DNA from: Clostridia bacterium
GTDB lineage: Bacteria > Bacillota > Clostridia > Oscillospirales > CAG-272
Assembly: GCA_017550315.1 (NCBI GenBank)
Contig: JAFZPN010000079.1
Location: 1 to 36,716 of the forward strand
Length of the DNA: 36,716 bases
Reading direction: 5' to 3'
Part shown: in pieces, positions 7,323 to 14,500 of the stretch
How positions within the stretch are numbered: the first letter of the stretch is position 1
Layout: every line of letters starts with the position of its first letter
The notes under the pieces: model-generated
Database searches by the model: none
Told to the model about the DNA's origin: nothing
Seen by the model: the letters and a program-made list of their open reading frames with translations, nothing else
Program-made: the position numbers and the translations under genes

Positions 7323-7970
7323 TTACCACCCGAACTCCTCGAAATGCTTGTCGACGTAGCCGTGGTTGTATTCCGGACCGCCCGGGAAGTTCGCGCTCTT
7401 GAAGACGCTCGGCGGGAATCCGTCGGCAATCATCTTTTCGACGCACACGGACGTCACGCTCCACATGAGGAAGTCGGAGGCGATCCCGGATGCGGCGGCG
7501 AAACGGGGCTCAAGCCCTTCGACTTCGAGCATCGCCTCGGCTGCGGGCGCGCAGTTGTCGAGGGTGTAGGTGGCGAATTCATAGAGCTTCTTACCGGAGG
7601 GATGGACGGGCTCGACTGCCTGCGCGTAGCTCATGGAGGTCAGCGCGACGACGATCACGCCCTTTTCCACGGCGTCCCACGCGAGATTGACGACCGGCAG
7701 GGTACGTCCGGACACGGAAGAGACGAAGAGGACGTCGCCGGGCTTCAGCTCGGTCTTCCCTTCCTCATAATGCCGGTAGAACGCGGGACCGCCGCCCCGG
7801 TTCAAAAGATCGTGCTCGATCATGTGGCAGATCGAATTGAGATACACGCGTCCGCCGTGCTCGATCGCGTCCGCCATCCGTTCGCCGATCGCGATCACGG
7901 CTTCCCGCTGGGTGGAGCGCGCCTTATACAGGAGGTCGAACGCCGCTTGCTGATAAGTGTCGAGTAACAT
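7323..7970 (-). CDS. SIS-domain protein (UPF0309-like), second copy
   Basis: A 215-residue SIS (sugar isomerase) domain protein. The sugar-phosphate loop is SSVSGRT (near residues 83-89), and HPSGKKLYEFA is shared with the neighbour at 8019-8759, of which this is a shorter paralogue. SIS proteins bind phosphosugars as isomerases, etherases or regulators; the UPF0309-type group has no firmly assigned reaction. It is the last gene of a three-gene operon with a sugar kinase, 48 nt behind the first SIS gene, with AAAGGA as ribosome site. The glycine-rich N-terminal region (NRGGGPAFYRHYEEGKTE) differs from the paralogue, where the same place carries a Met-rich loop. No terminator is visible after it, so transcription may continue into the mscL operon. 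Confidence 0.85.
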   Translation of the reverse strand: MLLDTYQQAAFDLLYKARSTQREAVIAIGERMADAIEHGGRVYLNSICHMIEHDLLNRGGGPAFYRHYEEGKTELKPGDVLFVSSVSGRTLPVVNLAWDAVEKGVIVVALTSMSYAQAVEPVHPSGKKLYEFATYTLDNCAPAAEAMLEVEGLEPRFAAASGIASDFLMWSVTSVCVEKMIADGFPPSVFKSANFPGGPEYNHGYVDKHFEEFGW

Positions 7971-8018
7971 GATGAAAATCCTTTCTCTTATGCAGAATTC
8001 CGGAAGTTCGGTTTCGGA

Positions 8019-8759
8019 TCACAGATAGAAAATATTGTCCCGGCGCTCGTTCATCACCCGGCGGTTGTGTTCGTCGCCGCCGTCGATGTTTCCGCTCATG
8101 AAGACGGGCGGGGTGATGCCCTCGGCCATGAGGATCTCGCAGACCCGGGCGACCACCGCGTTGAGGATCGCCGCACCAACGACCGTGGATGTGGACGCGA
8201 CCTTCTGCGGGAATCCCTCGATCTCCACCGACGCGTCGCCGAGATCGCCGTGGTTGTCAATGAGGATCGAGGCGAAGTCGTGCAGCTTCTTCCCCGACGG
8301 ATGCCGGGACGTGACCGCCGTCGCCGTATTGAGATTGGTGACGACGATGACCCGCATCCCCGCTTCCCGCGCCGCCTCCGCCATGTCGATCGTCACGGCG
8401 TTCCGCCCGGAAACCGAATGGATGATGATCACATCCCCCGGCTTTGTCTTGAGGTTGCCGAAGATGATCTTGCCATAACCGGGCATGCGCTCCATCTCGC
8501 TCGTCATCGTGGGCGGCGAGAGTTCCAGCATCATGCCGGGCGCGCGGACGGGATTGACGGTCACAAGTCCCCCCGTCCGGTAAAAGAGCTCGAGCGTGAT
8601 GAGCCCGGCGTGGTTGCATCCGAACGCGAAGACGGACTGTCCTGTCCGGTTTGCCTCCGCAATGGCCTGCGCCGCCTCTTCGATCGCGTCCGCTTCCTTG
8701 TGGAACACCTCCCCGAGGATCTCGCTCACCCGGTGATAATACCGCTCCGACGCTTTCAT
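8019..8759 (-). CDS. SIS-domain protein (UPF0309-like), first copy
   Basis: A 246-residue SIS-domain protein with the phosphosugar loop HSVSGRN and the downstream motifs VVTNLNTA and HPSGKKLHDFA that define UPF0309-like proteins. N-terminal helices (residues 1-40) precede FAFGCNHAG, the first half of the Rossmann-like SIS fold. The ATG at 8759 is preferred to an in-frame ATG at 8765: GGAGG (8767-8771) is 7 nt from the first and touches the second. It starts 14 nt after the kinase stop, so the kinase product or a related phosphosugar is the likely ligand (inference). Possible jobs are isomerisation, deamination or ether cleavage of an amino-sugar phosphate. Confidence 0.88.
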   Translation of the reverse strand: MKASERYYHRVSEILGEVFHKEADAIEEAAQAIAEANRTGQSVFAFGCNHAGLITLELFYRTGGLVTVNPVRAPGMMLELSPPTMTSEMERMPGYGKIIFGNLKTKPGDVIIIHSVSGRNAVTIDMAEAAREAGMRVIVVTNLNTATAVTSRHPSGKKLHDFASILIDNHGDLGDASVEIEGFPQKVASTSTVVGAAILNAVVARVCEILMAEGITPPVFMSGNIDGGDEHNRRVMNERRDNIFYL

Positions 8760-8773
8760 TCGCATTCCTCCTT

Positions 8774-9751
8774 TTATTCCTTCAGATCCGCGGGCTTCCG
8801 ATACCGCAGCTCGGCAAACTTCCCACGTAGAATCTCCATGATTGGTTCGCTCCCGCATTCCCCATCCGCAAGGAGCCGGCTGATGACGGAGCCCACGATC
8901 GGCTCGAAGTCCGGAAACCGGATCTCGGCATCCGGATGGACGGCAAGCACTTCGCCGCGGAAGGTCTCGAACATGTGCGCCGATCCCTTCCACGCACCGC
9001 CTGAGGCGATGATCGGGCCGGTCCATGTTCCGCCGCCACCTCGGATGACGGCGAGGACCTGGCGCGCCATTTCATGTCCGGCATCCGCATAGACCGCGAG
9101 GGCCGCTTCGTCCCCCATGGCCGCTGCTTTTTCCGTCAGATAGGTCACGGAAGCGACGAGGGAACGCGCGTCCGGATTGCCGCTGACCTTGCCGATCATG
9201 TCGTACAGCACGCCGAGTCCCCATGCCTCCCGGATCATCTCCGGCAGGACGGATCGGGGACCGCGCCCGTCCTCCGCGTAGATCGCCGCCTTGAGGGTCC
9301 GCAGCCCGATGTCGTAGCCCCCGCCCTCGTCGCCGAGCGTCATGCCCCAGCCGCCGACGGTCTGTACGCAGCCCGGCTGGATGAGGAAGGCGTCAGAGCC
9401 CGTTCCCGCCTGCGCGACGATGCCGTACCGCACGCCGGCGGAGGCCAGCGCGACGTGACCCTCTCCCCAGTGACGGACGGCTTTCACGGGACACCTCTGC
9501 CGCAGCGCGTTCACGAGATAGTCCGCCGGTCCGACGATCGAGGCGTCGAAGGATTCGATTTCCGAAACGTCCGGCGGGATCAGCCGATCCGCGAGCTCCC
9601 GTACCTCCGCCTCCGCCACGTCCTGCGGCCGGAAGAGGAGATTGGTGCCGCCCGATTTCGCGCGCGAGACAATGTTGAACTCCTCGTCGTAAAGGATCGT
9701 GAGGAGCTTCGTGCCTCCGCCGTCCGCCGCGATGTAGTACTTCCCCGCCAT
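8774..9751 (-). CDS. BadF/BadG/BcrA/BcrD-type ATPase, N-acetylhexosamine kinase-like
   Basis: A 325-residue ASKHA-fold kinase of the group that includes N-acetylglucosamine kinase. The phosphate-1 loop DGGGTKLLTILYD is near residue 10, the phosphate-2 loop AGTGSDAFL near 120, GDEGGGYDIG near 145 and an adenosine loop ASGGAWKG in the last third. These are cytoplasmic enzymes that phosphorylate amino sugars taken up by the cell; GlcNAc, GlcN or MurNAc are all possible. The start at 9751 is set by AGGAGG 6 nt upstream. First gene of the kinase/SIS/SIS operon, with a full-consensus promoter at 9779-9807. The BadF name reflects fold only: the Cys-ligated iron-sulfur site of the dehydratase activators is absent. 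Confidence 0.9.
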   Translation of the reverse strand: MAGKYYIAADGGGTKLLTILYDEEFNIVSRAKSGGTNLLFRPQDVAEAEVRELADRLIPPDVSEIESFDASIVGPADYLVNALRQRCPVKAVRHWGEGHVALASAGVRYGIVAQAGTGSDAFLIQPGCVQTVGGWGMTLGDEGGGYDIGLRTLKAAIYAEDGRGPRSVLPEMIREAWGLGVLYDMIGKVSGNPDARSLVASVTYLTEKAAAMGDEAALAVYADAGHEMARQVLAVIRGGGGTWTGPIIASGGAWKGSAHMFETFRGEVLAVHPDAEIRFPDFEPIVGSVISRLLADGECGSEPIMEILRGKFAELRYRKPADLKE

Positions 9752-9778
9752 GCCGCGCCTCCTGTCCCTTTTTTCGTG

Positions 9779-9807
9779 ATTATACCAGAATCGGGTCCCG
9801 ATGTCAA
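9779..9807 (-). promoter_or_regulatory. Full-consensus SigA promoter of the kinase/SIS operon
   Basis: On the minus strand TTGACA (9807-9802), 17-nt spacer, TATAAT (9784-9779). Confidence 0.9.
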
Positions 9808-9966
9808 GCTGTTTTTGGACGACTTCCATAAGATTCTGCACGCTCCTGCAATATCCGGCTCACACCGGCGGATCGCGAGCGGACGAACGGTCCCGTTTTC
9901 GTGATCCCGCACGGATTTTGATCGATTCCGGTTATTATAATCTGCGGTTTAATAAATCGTCGGCGG

Positions 9967-9995
9967 TTGAAGGACGGCGTTTTTTATGTTATAAT
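9967..9995 (+). promoter_or_regulatory. SigA-type promoter of the ABC exporter operon
   Basis: TTGAAG (9967-9972), 17-nt spacer, TATAAT (9990-9995). It overlaps two upstream in-frame start codons, which therefore cannot be used from this promoter. A second isolated TATAAT lies at 9936-9941 without a clear -35. Confidence 0.75.
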
Positions 9996-10032
9996 GGAGA
10001 AAATGCACACGAACGGAAAGGAAACGCGCCGC

Positions 10033-11760
10033 TTGAAACACGTTCTCCGCTACGTCCGCCCCTTTTTCGGGAAGATGATGCTCGGCTTCACCTTCAAGTT
10101 CGGCGGGACGATCATGGACCTCTTTCTCCCGATGCTTCTGTCCACGATCATCGACGACATCGTCCCGACCGGGAACCGCCGGAACATCTATCTCGCCGGA
10201 CTTCTCATGCTCGTCTGCTCCGTTCTCGCCATCGCCGGAAACATCACGGCCAACCGCATGGCGGCCCGGGTCGCGCGGGATACCACCGAAAAGATCCGCA
10301 ACGATCTCTTCGCCCGGATCTCGTACCTCTCCGCACGCCAGCTCGACGCCTTCACCGTCCCGTCCCTTGAATCGCGGCTGACCTCCGACACCTACAACAT
10401 CCACCAGATGGTCGGCATGTTCCAGCGCCTCGGGGTCCGCGCGCCGTGCCTCCTCATCGGCGGGGTCATCATCACCTTCCTGATGGAGCCGGTGCTCACC
10501 CTCGTGTTCATCGCCGTGATGCCCTTCATCGCCGTCTCCGTCTATCTCGTCACGAAGCGCGGCATCCCGCTGTTCAACGACCAGCAGGTCGCGACGGACG
10601 GCATGACCCGCATCGTCCGCGAAAACGCGCAGGGCATCCGGATCATCAAGGCCCTCGGCAAGGAATCCGCGGAGCGGGAGCGCTTCGACGGCGCCAACCG
10701 AGTCCTCAACCGGACGGAGAAACGCGCTGCCCTCAACATGGCCCTCTCCAGCCCGCTGATGAACCTCTTCCTCAACTTCGGCCTCGTCGCCGTCATCTTC
10801 GTCGGGGCGATCCGGGTCAACGCCGGGCTGTCCGAGACCGGGAAGATCATCGCCTTCACCTCGTATTTCACGATCATCCTCAACGCCGTGATGAGCGTCA
10901 CCCGCATCTTCATCATGTCCTCGCGCGGCATCGCGTCCGCCAACCGGATCGGCGAAGTCCTCGACACCCCGATGGATATGGAGCCGGACTCCGCTTTCGA
11001 CGCGCCGGTTCCCGAGGATGCGCCGAAGATCGAATTCGACCATGTCACGTTTTCCTACAACGGCGTCAAGTCCGACGTGGAGGACGTCTCCTTTACGCTC
11101 ATGCCCGGGCAGACCCTCGGGATCATCGGTCCGACGGGCGCAGGCAAGACCACCCTCATCGCCCTGCTCATGCGGCAGTATGACGTCGATTCCGGCGCGG
11201 TCCGCATCGACGGGCGGGATGTGCGCTCGATGCGCCGGGATGAGATCTCGAAGAAATTCGGCGCGGCCTTCCAGAACGACTTCCTCTTCGCCGACACGAT
11301 CCGCACGAACATCGACTTCGGACGCGGGCTTTCCGACGAAGAGCTTCTCCGGGCCGCGGAATACGCCCAGGCATCCCCGGTGCTCGAGGAAAAGCGAAGC
11401 GGGCTCGACTTTGAGCTGGCGATCAAAGGCGCGAACCTCTCGGGCGGGCAGAAGCAGCGCATGATCCTCAGCCGCGCGCTCGCCGGGCATCCCGAGATCC
11501 TCGTCCTCGACGACTCCTCCTCCGCGCTCGACTATGCCACCGACGCCCGCCTACGCCTCGCGATCCGGGATCATTTCGGCGGTGTGACCACGAACGTCAT
11601 CGTCGCGCAGCGGATCTCCTCGATCTTACACAGCGACCTCATCCTCGTCATGGAGGACGGACACATCACCGGACGCGGCACGCACGAAGAGCTGCTCCGG
11701 ACCTGCCCCCTGTACCGGGAGATCAGCGATTCGCAGATGGGAGGTGCGCTTCTTGAATAG
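10033..11760 (+). CDS. Heterodimeric ABC exporter, subunit with degenerate ATPase site
   Basis: A 575-residue half-transporter: six membrane helices (about 15-300) and a nucleotide-binding domain. Walker A is GPTGAGKTT (366-374) and the signature LSGGQ (469-473), but Walker B ends LVLDD, with Asp494 in place of the catalytic Glu, and the switch His is Gln526 (VIVAQRIS). These are the marks of the inactive-site subunit of heterodimeric exporters such as TM287/288, BmrCD and LmrCD. The start is uncertain: an ATG at 10003 lies at the expected transcription start and would give a leaderless message; a TTG at 10033, behind AAAGGAAA, gives the N-terminus usual for the family (MKHVLRYVRPFF) and is chosen here. 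Substrates are probably drugs or lipophilic compounds. Confidence 0.9.
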   Translation: MKHVLRYVRPFFGKMMLGFTFKFGGTIMDLFLPMLLSTIIDDIVPTGNRRNIYLAGLLMLVCSVLAIAGNITANRMAARVARDTTEKIRNDLFARISYLSARQLDAFTVPSLESRLTSDTYNIHQMVGMFQRLGVRAPCLLIGGVIITFLMEPVLTLVFIAVMPFIAVSVYLVTKRGIPLFNDQQVATDGMTRIVRENAQGIRIIKALGKESAERERFDGANRVLNRTEKRAALNMALSSPLMNLFLNFGLVAVIFVGAIRVNAGLSETGKIIAFTSYFTIILNAVMSVTRIFIMSSRGIASANRIGEVLDTPMDMEPDSAFDAPVPEDAPKIEFDHVTFSYNGVKSDVEDVSFTLMPGQTLGIIGPTGAGKTTLIALLMRQYDVDSGAVRIDGRDVRSMRRDEISKKFGAAFQNDFLFADTIRTNIDFGRGLSDEELLRAAEYAQASPVLEEKRSGLDFELAIKGANLSGGQKQRMILSRALAGHPEILVLDDSSSALDYATDARLRLAIRDHFGGVTTNVIVAQRISSILHSDLILVMEDGHITGRGTHEELLRTCPLYREISDSQMGGALLE

Positions 11761-13588
11761 AGGACCCCGTGTGGCCCGTCCCGAAGACATCGTCGTCGGG
11801 AACGTGTCGAAGAAAAAACTCAAGGTGCTCCTGCGTCTCGGACGCTACATGTTCCAGTTCCGCTGGGGCTATCTCGCCGCCCTCGCGCTCTCCGTGCTCT
11901 CGAATCTGCTCTCCCTCATCGGGCCGAAGCTCTCCGGCCGCGCGATCGACGCGATCGGGATCCGGGCCGGCGGCGTGGATTTCGACGCGGTCGTGCGGTA
12001 CTGCCTCCTGATGATGGCGGCCTACGCGGTCTCGTCGGTCATGGCGTATTGCCTCCAGATCGTAATGATCAACCTCTCCCGCGGCATCGTGCGCCGGATG
12101 CGGGAGGATATCTTCGCGAAGCTGATGAAAATGAAGGTCAGCTACTTCGACGTCAACCAGACCGGCGACATCATCTCGCGCATCTCCTACGACATCGACA
12201 CCATCAACGCGACCCTCTCGACGGACCTCGTGCAGATCGCGTCCTCGGTCGTGACGGTCGTCGGCTCGCTCGTCATGATGATCTCGATCTCCCCGCGTCT
12301 CTGCCTCGTCTTTGCCGTCACGGTCCCCCTCTCCATCCTCACGACGACGAAGATGGCAAACCTCTTCCGGCCCCTCTTCCGCGCGCGCTCCGGCAAGCTC
12401 GGCGAGCTCAACGGCTACGCGGAGGAATGCCTCTCCGGACAGAAGACGGTCCGCGCCTATTCCGAAGAGCCCGTCATGATCGAACGCTTCGCCGGGCGGA
12501 ACAAGATCGCCGCCGACGCCTATTTCAAGGCGGATTACTACGGCACGATGGTCGGCCCGACGGTCAACTTCATCAACAATATCTCCCTCGCGCTCGTCTC
12601 CGTCTTCGGTTCCCTGCTCTTCCTCTCGGGCGGCATCTCCATCGGCGACGTCTCCTCGTTCGTGCTCTATTCGCGCAAGTTCAGCGGCCCGATCAACGAG
12701 GCGGCGAACATCATCAATGAGCTCCAGTCGGCGGCGGCTGCGGCGGAACGCGTCTTCCGGCTCCTCGACGAGGCAGAGGAACCCCCCGACGTACCGGATG
12801 CCGCACTCTTCGGATCAGAAGCGGAACATGCAAAGGATCCCGCCGTTATCCCCGTGAGGGGGCAGGTCGACACGGAGAACGTCAATTTCGGCTATACCCC
12901 GGAGCGGCAGATCATCCACGACCTCTGCCTGCACGTGAAACCCGGCATGACCGCGGCGATCGTCGGACCCACGGGCGCGGGAAAAACCACGATCATCAAC
13001 CTGCTCATGCGCTTCTATGACCCGGATTCCGGCGAAGTCCGCCTCGAAGGGCAAAACATCGCCGAGGCAAACCGGTCCTCCGTCCGCCGGAGCTATACGA
13101 TGGTTCTGCAGGACACCTGGCTCTTCAGCGGCACCATTGCCGACAACATCGCCTACGGTTCGCCGCGTCCGGTGAGCCGGGCACAGATCGAAGCGGCGGC
13201 AAAGGCGGCGGGGATCGACTCGTTCATCCGCGGTCTCCCCGACGGGTATGACACGATCCTCACCGACGAGGGCGTCAATATCTCGAAGGGACAGAAGCAG
13301 CTGCTCACCATCGCGCGCGCCATGATCTCGGACGCGCCGGTCCTGATCCTCGACGAAGCGACCTCGAACGTCGACAGCATGACGGAAATGCGCATCCAGA
13401 CCGCGATGACCGATCTGATGGCGAACCGGACATCCTTCGTCATCGCCCACCGCCTCTCGACCGTGCGCTCCGCTGACGTGATCTTCGTTTTGAAGAACGG
13501 CCGCGTGATCGAACACGGGACCCACGATGAGCTGATGGCCGCGGAGGGATTCTATTACAGCCTCCACAGCGCGCAGTTCGTGAATTGA
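11753..13588 (+). CDS. Heterodimeric ABC exporter, catalytic subunit
   Basis: A 611-residue half-transporter with an N-terminal cytoplasmic extension of ~25 residues, six membrane helices (about 35-320) and a nucleotide-binding domain. Walker A GPTGAGKTT (405-413), Walker B LILDEAT with catalytic Glu535, and switch His566 (VIAHRLST) are canonical, but the signature is ISKGQ (510-514), not LSGGQ. In the dimer this altered signature faces the altered Walker B of the partner, so one of the two ATP sites is degenerate as in TM287/288. The TTG at 11753 overlaps the end of the partner gene by 8 bases; GGGAGG (11739-11744) is 8 nt before it, while a GTG at 11744 lies inside that ribosome site. An insertion of ~25 acidic residues precedes the ATPase domain. 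Confidence 0.92.
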   Translation: MNRGPRVARPEDIVVGNVSKKKLKVLLRLGRYMFQFRWGYLAALALSVLSNLLSLIGPKLSGRAIDAIGIRAGGVDFDAVVRYCLLMMAAYAVSSVMAYCLQIVMINLSRGIVRRMREDIFAKLMKMKVSYFDVNQTGDIISRISYDIDTINATLSTDLVQIASSVVTVVGSLVMMISISPRLCLVFAVTVPLSILTTTKMANLFRPLFRARSGKLGELNGYAEECLSGQKTVRAYSEEPVMIERFAGRNKIAADAYFKADYYGTMVGPTVNFINNISLALVSVFGSLLFLSGGISIGDVSSFVLYSRKFSGPINEAANIINELQSAAAAAERVFRLLDEAEEPPDVPDAALFGSEAEHAKDPAVIPVRGQVDTENVNFGYTPERQIIHDLCLHVKPGMTAAIVGPTGAGKTTIINLLMRFYDPDSGEVRLEGQNIAEANRSSVRRSYTMVLQDTWLFSGTIADNIAYGSPRPVSRAQIEAAAKAAGIDSFIRGLPDGYDTILTDEGVNISKGQKQLLTIARAMISDAPVLILDEATSNVDSMTEMRIQTAMTDLMANRTSFVIAHRLSTVRSADVIFVLKNGRVIEHGTHDELMAAEGFYYSLHSAQFVN

Positions 13589-13602
13589 ATACCCGCCATG
13601 CA

Positions 13603-13632
13603 AAAGGCTGCTCCGGTTTCGGAACAGCCTTT
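13603..13632. terminator. Probable bidirectional terminator between the ABC exporter and the small-membrane-protein operon
   Basis: AAAGGCTG (13603-13610) pairs with CAGCCTTT (13625-13632), extended by TCCG/CGGA across one mismatch. T tails are short on both sides. The flanking operons converge here. Confidence 0.7.
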
Positions 13633-13654
13633 GTTATAGCTTGGAACGGCGCGC

Positions 13655-13978
13655 TCAGATCCGCCAAAAATGCGACAGGACCGCACCGGCGCCGAAGGAC
13701 AAGACGTTAGCCGCAAAGGTGAGGAGAAACAGCTTCCCGGACGCGCCGAACGCGAAGGCGTAGATGACGCATTCCGCCGCGACGACGACCGCCTCCGATA
13801 GGAGGATCACCGGGATCCGGTACGGCAGGACGAGCATGAACAGGAGATTGAGGGTCAGATTCGTCACGATGTTCGCGAGAACCGTCACGGCGATCTGTTC
13901 CTTCCTCCGGTACCCGAAGAGCGCGAGAAAAGGAACCTCGATGAGGAGCGTGAGCGCGCAGGCGAGGAAAAGATTCAT
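13655..13978 (-). CDS. Small integral membrane protein, function unknown
   Basis: A 107-residue, very hydrophobic protein with about four membrane segments: LFLACALTLLIEVPFLALF at the N-terminus, then VLANIVTNLTLNLLFMLVL, VILLSEAVVVAAECVIYAF and a C-terminal LFLLTFAANVLSFGAGAVL. Two short conserved-looking polar spots stand out: FGYRRKEQ after the first helix and NIVTNLTLN in the second, plus a glutamate (SEAVVVAAE) within helix three. I recognise no enzymatic or transport signature. Its ATG overlaps the stop of the 68-residue gene upstream (ATGA), so it is the last member of a tightly coupled four-gene operon. A longer frame extending to 14053 overlaps that gene and is not used. Confidence 0.8.
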   Translation of the reverse strand: MNLFLACALTLLIEVPFLALFGYRRKEQIAVTVLANIVTNLTLNLLFMLVLPYRIPVILLSEAVVVAAECVIYAFAFGASGKLFLLTFAANVLSFGAGAVLSHFWRI

Positions 13979-14181
13979 TTCTTCTGATGCCGCTTCACGA
14001 GAAACCACACGAGGAGCGCGACGGCGACCAGGATCACGGCGATCACGATCCACGGCACGATGCTCGTCTCCATCTCATGCGCGAAGACCTCGACCGGATC
14101 CACGACGGCGTCGGCGAGGACGGGAAGCGCGAGGGCCGATACGAGCAGAACGGCGAGCGTGATGGTGAGGATGCGTTTCAC
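13975..14181 (-). CDS. Small exported, membrane-anchored protein (68 aa), function unknown
   Basis: A signal-peptide-like N-terminus (KRILTITLAVLLVSALALPVLA) is followed by a short extracellular part (DAVVDPVEVFAHEMETS) and a single membrane helix (IVPWIVIAVILVAVALLVWFLV) with a basic end KRHQKK. The start is GTG at 14181 with AAGGAG at 14191-14196, located in the last codons of the upstream 104-residue gene. The plan (signal, short acidic ectodomain, helix ending LLVWF) is the same as that of the upstream gene, suggesting a duplicated pair. Only about 20 residues would be exposed outside the membrane. No known family is recognised. Confidence 0.8.
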   Translation of the reverse strand: MKRILTITLAVLLVSALALPVLADAVVDPVEVFAHEMETSIVPWIVIAVILVAVALLVWFLVKRHQKK

Positions 14182-14185
14182 GAGA

Positions 14186-14500
14186 TCATTCTCCTTTCGG
14201 TTTCGGGGTCGAGCGGTATCCGAGAATGAACCAGACGAGCAGACCCGCGGCGATGATGATGACGGTGACGACGAGCGCGACGATCAGCGGTGTATTCTGT
14301 CCCGCGTCGGGGTCGGCGGGAGATTCGCCGTTCTCCGGCGCAACGGGGTCCGGATCGGGCTCGTCCAAGATGAGCGGGAGCGTTTCGTCCGGGACGGGAT
14401 CCGGCTCTTCCGGCGGCTCCCAGATCACATCCGCCGCCGCGGGCAGGATCAGGGACACGGCAAAGAGGGTAGTCAAGAGGATGACCAAGAACTTTTTCAT
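14186..14500 (-). CDS. Exported membrane-anchored protein with acidic proline-rich ectodomain, function unknown
   Basis: A 104-residue protein with a signal peptide (KKFLVILLTTLFAVSLILPAAA, cleavage expected before DVIWEP), an ectodomain of about 50 residues made almost only of Pro, Glu, Asp and Ala, a membrane helix (LIVALVVTVIIIAAGLLVWFIL) and a basic tail. DVIWEP directly after the signal peptide resembles the start of several exported clostridial proteins of unknown function that I know of (family recollection, not checked). Its ATG overlaps the TGA of the MFS-like gene (ATGA); GGAG is in the end of that gene. The basic residues after the helix predict an N-out, C-in orientation, so the acidic rod would face the cell wall. 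Confidence 0.82.
   Translation of the reverse strand: MKKFLVILLTTLFAVSLILPAAADVIWEPPEEPDPVPDETLPLILDEPDPDPVAPENGESPADPDAGQNTPLIVALVVTVIIIAAGLLVWFILGYRSTPKPKGE

Noticed and set aside
9936-9941. Second promoter (isolated TATAAT) for the ABC exporter
   Set aside because: No -35 at 16-18 nt and no TG extension; the promoter at 9967-9995 is better.
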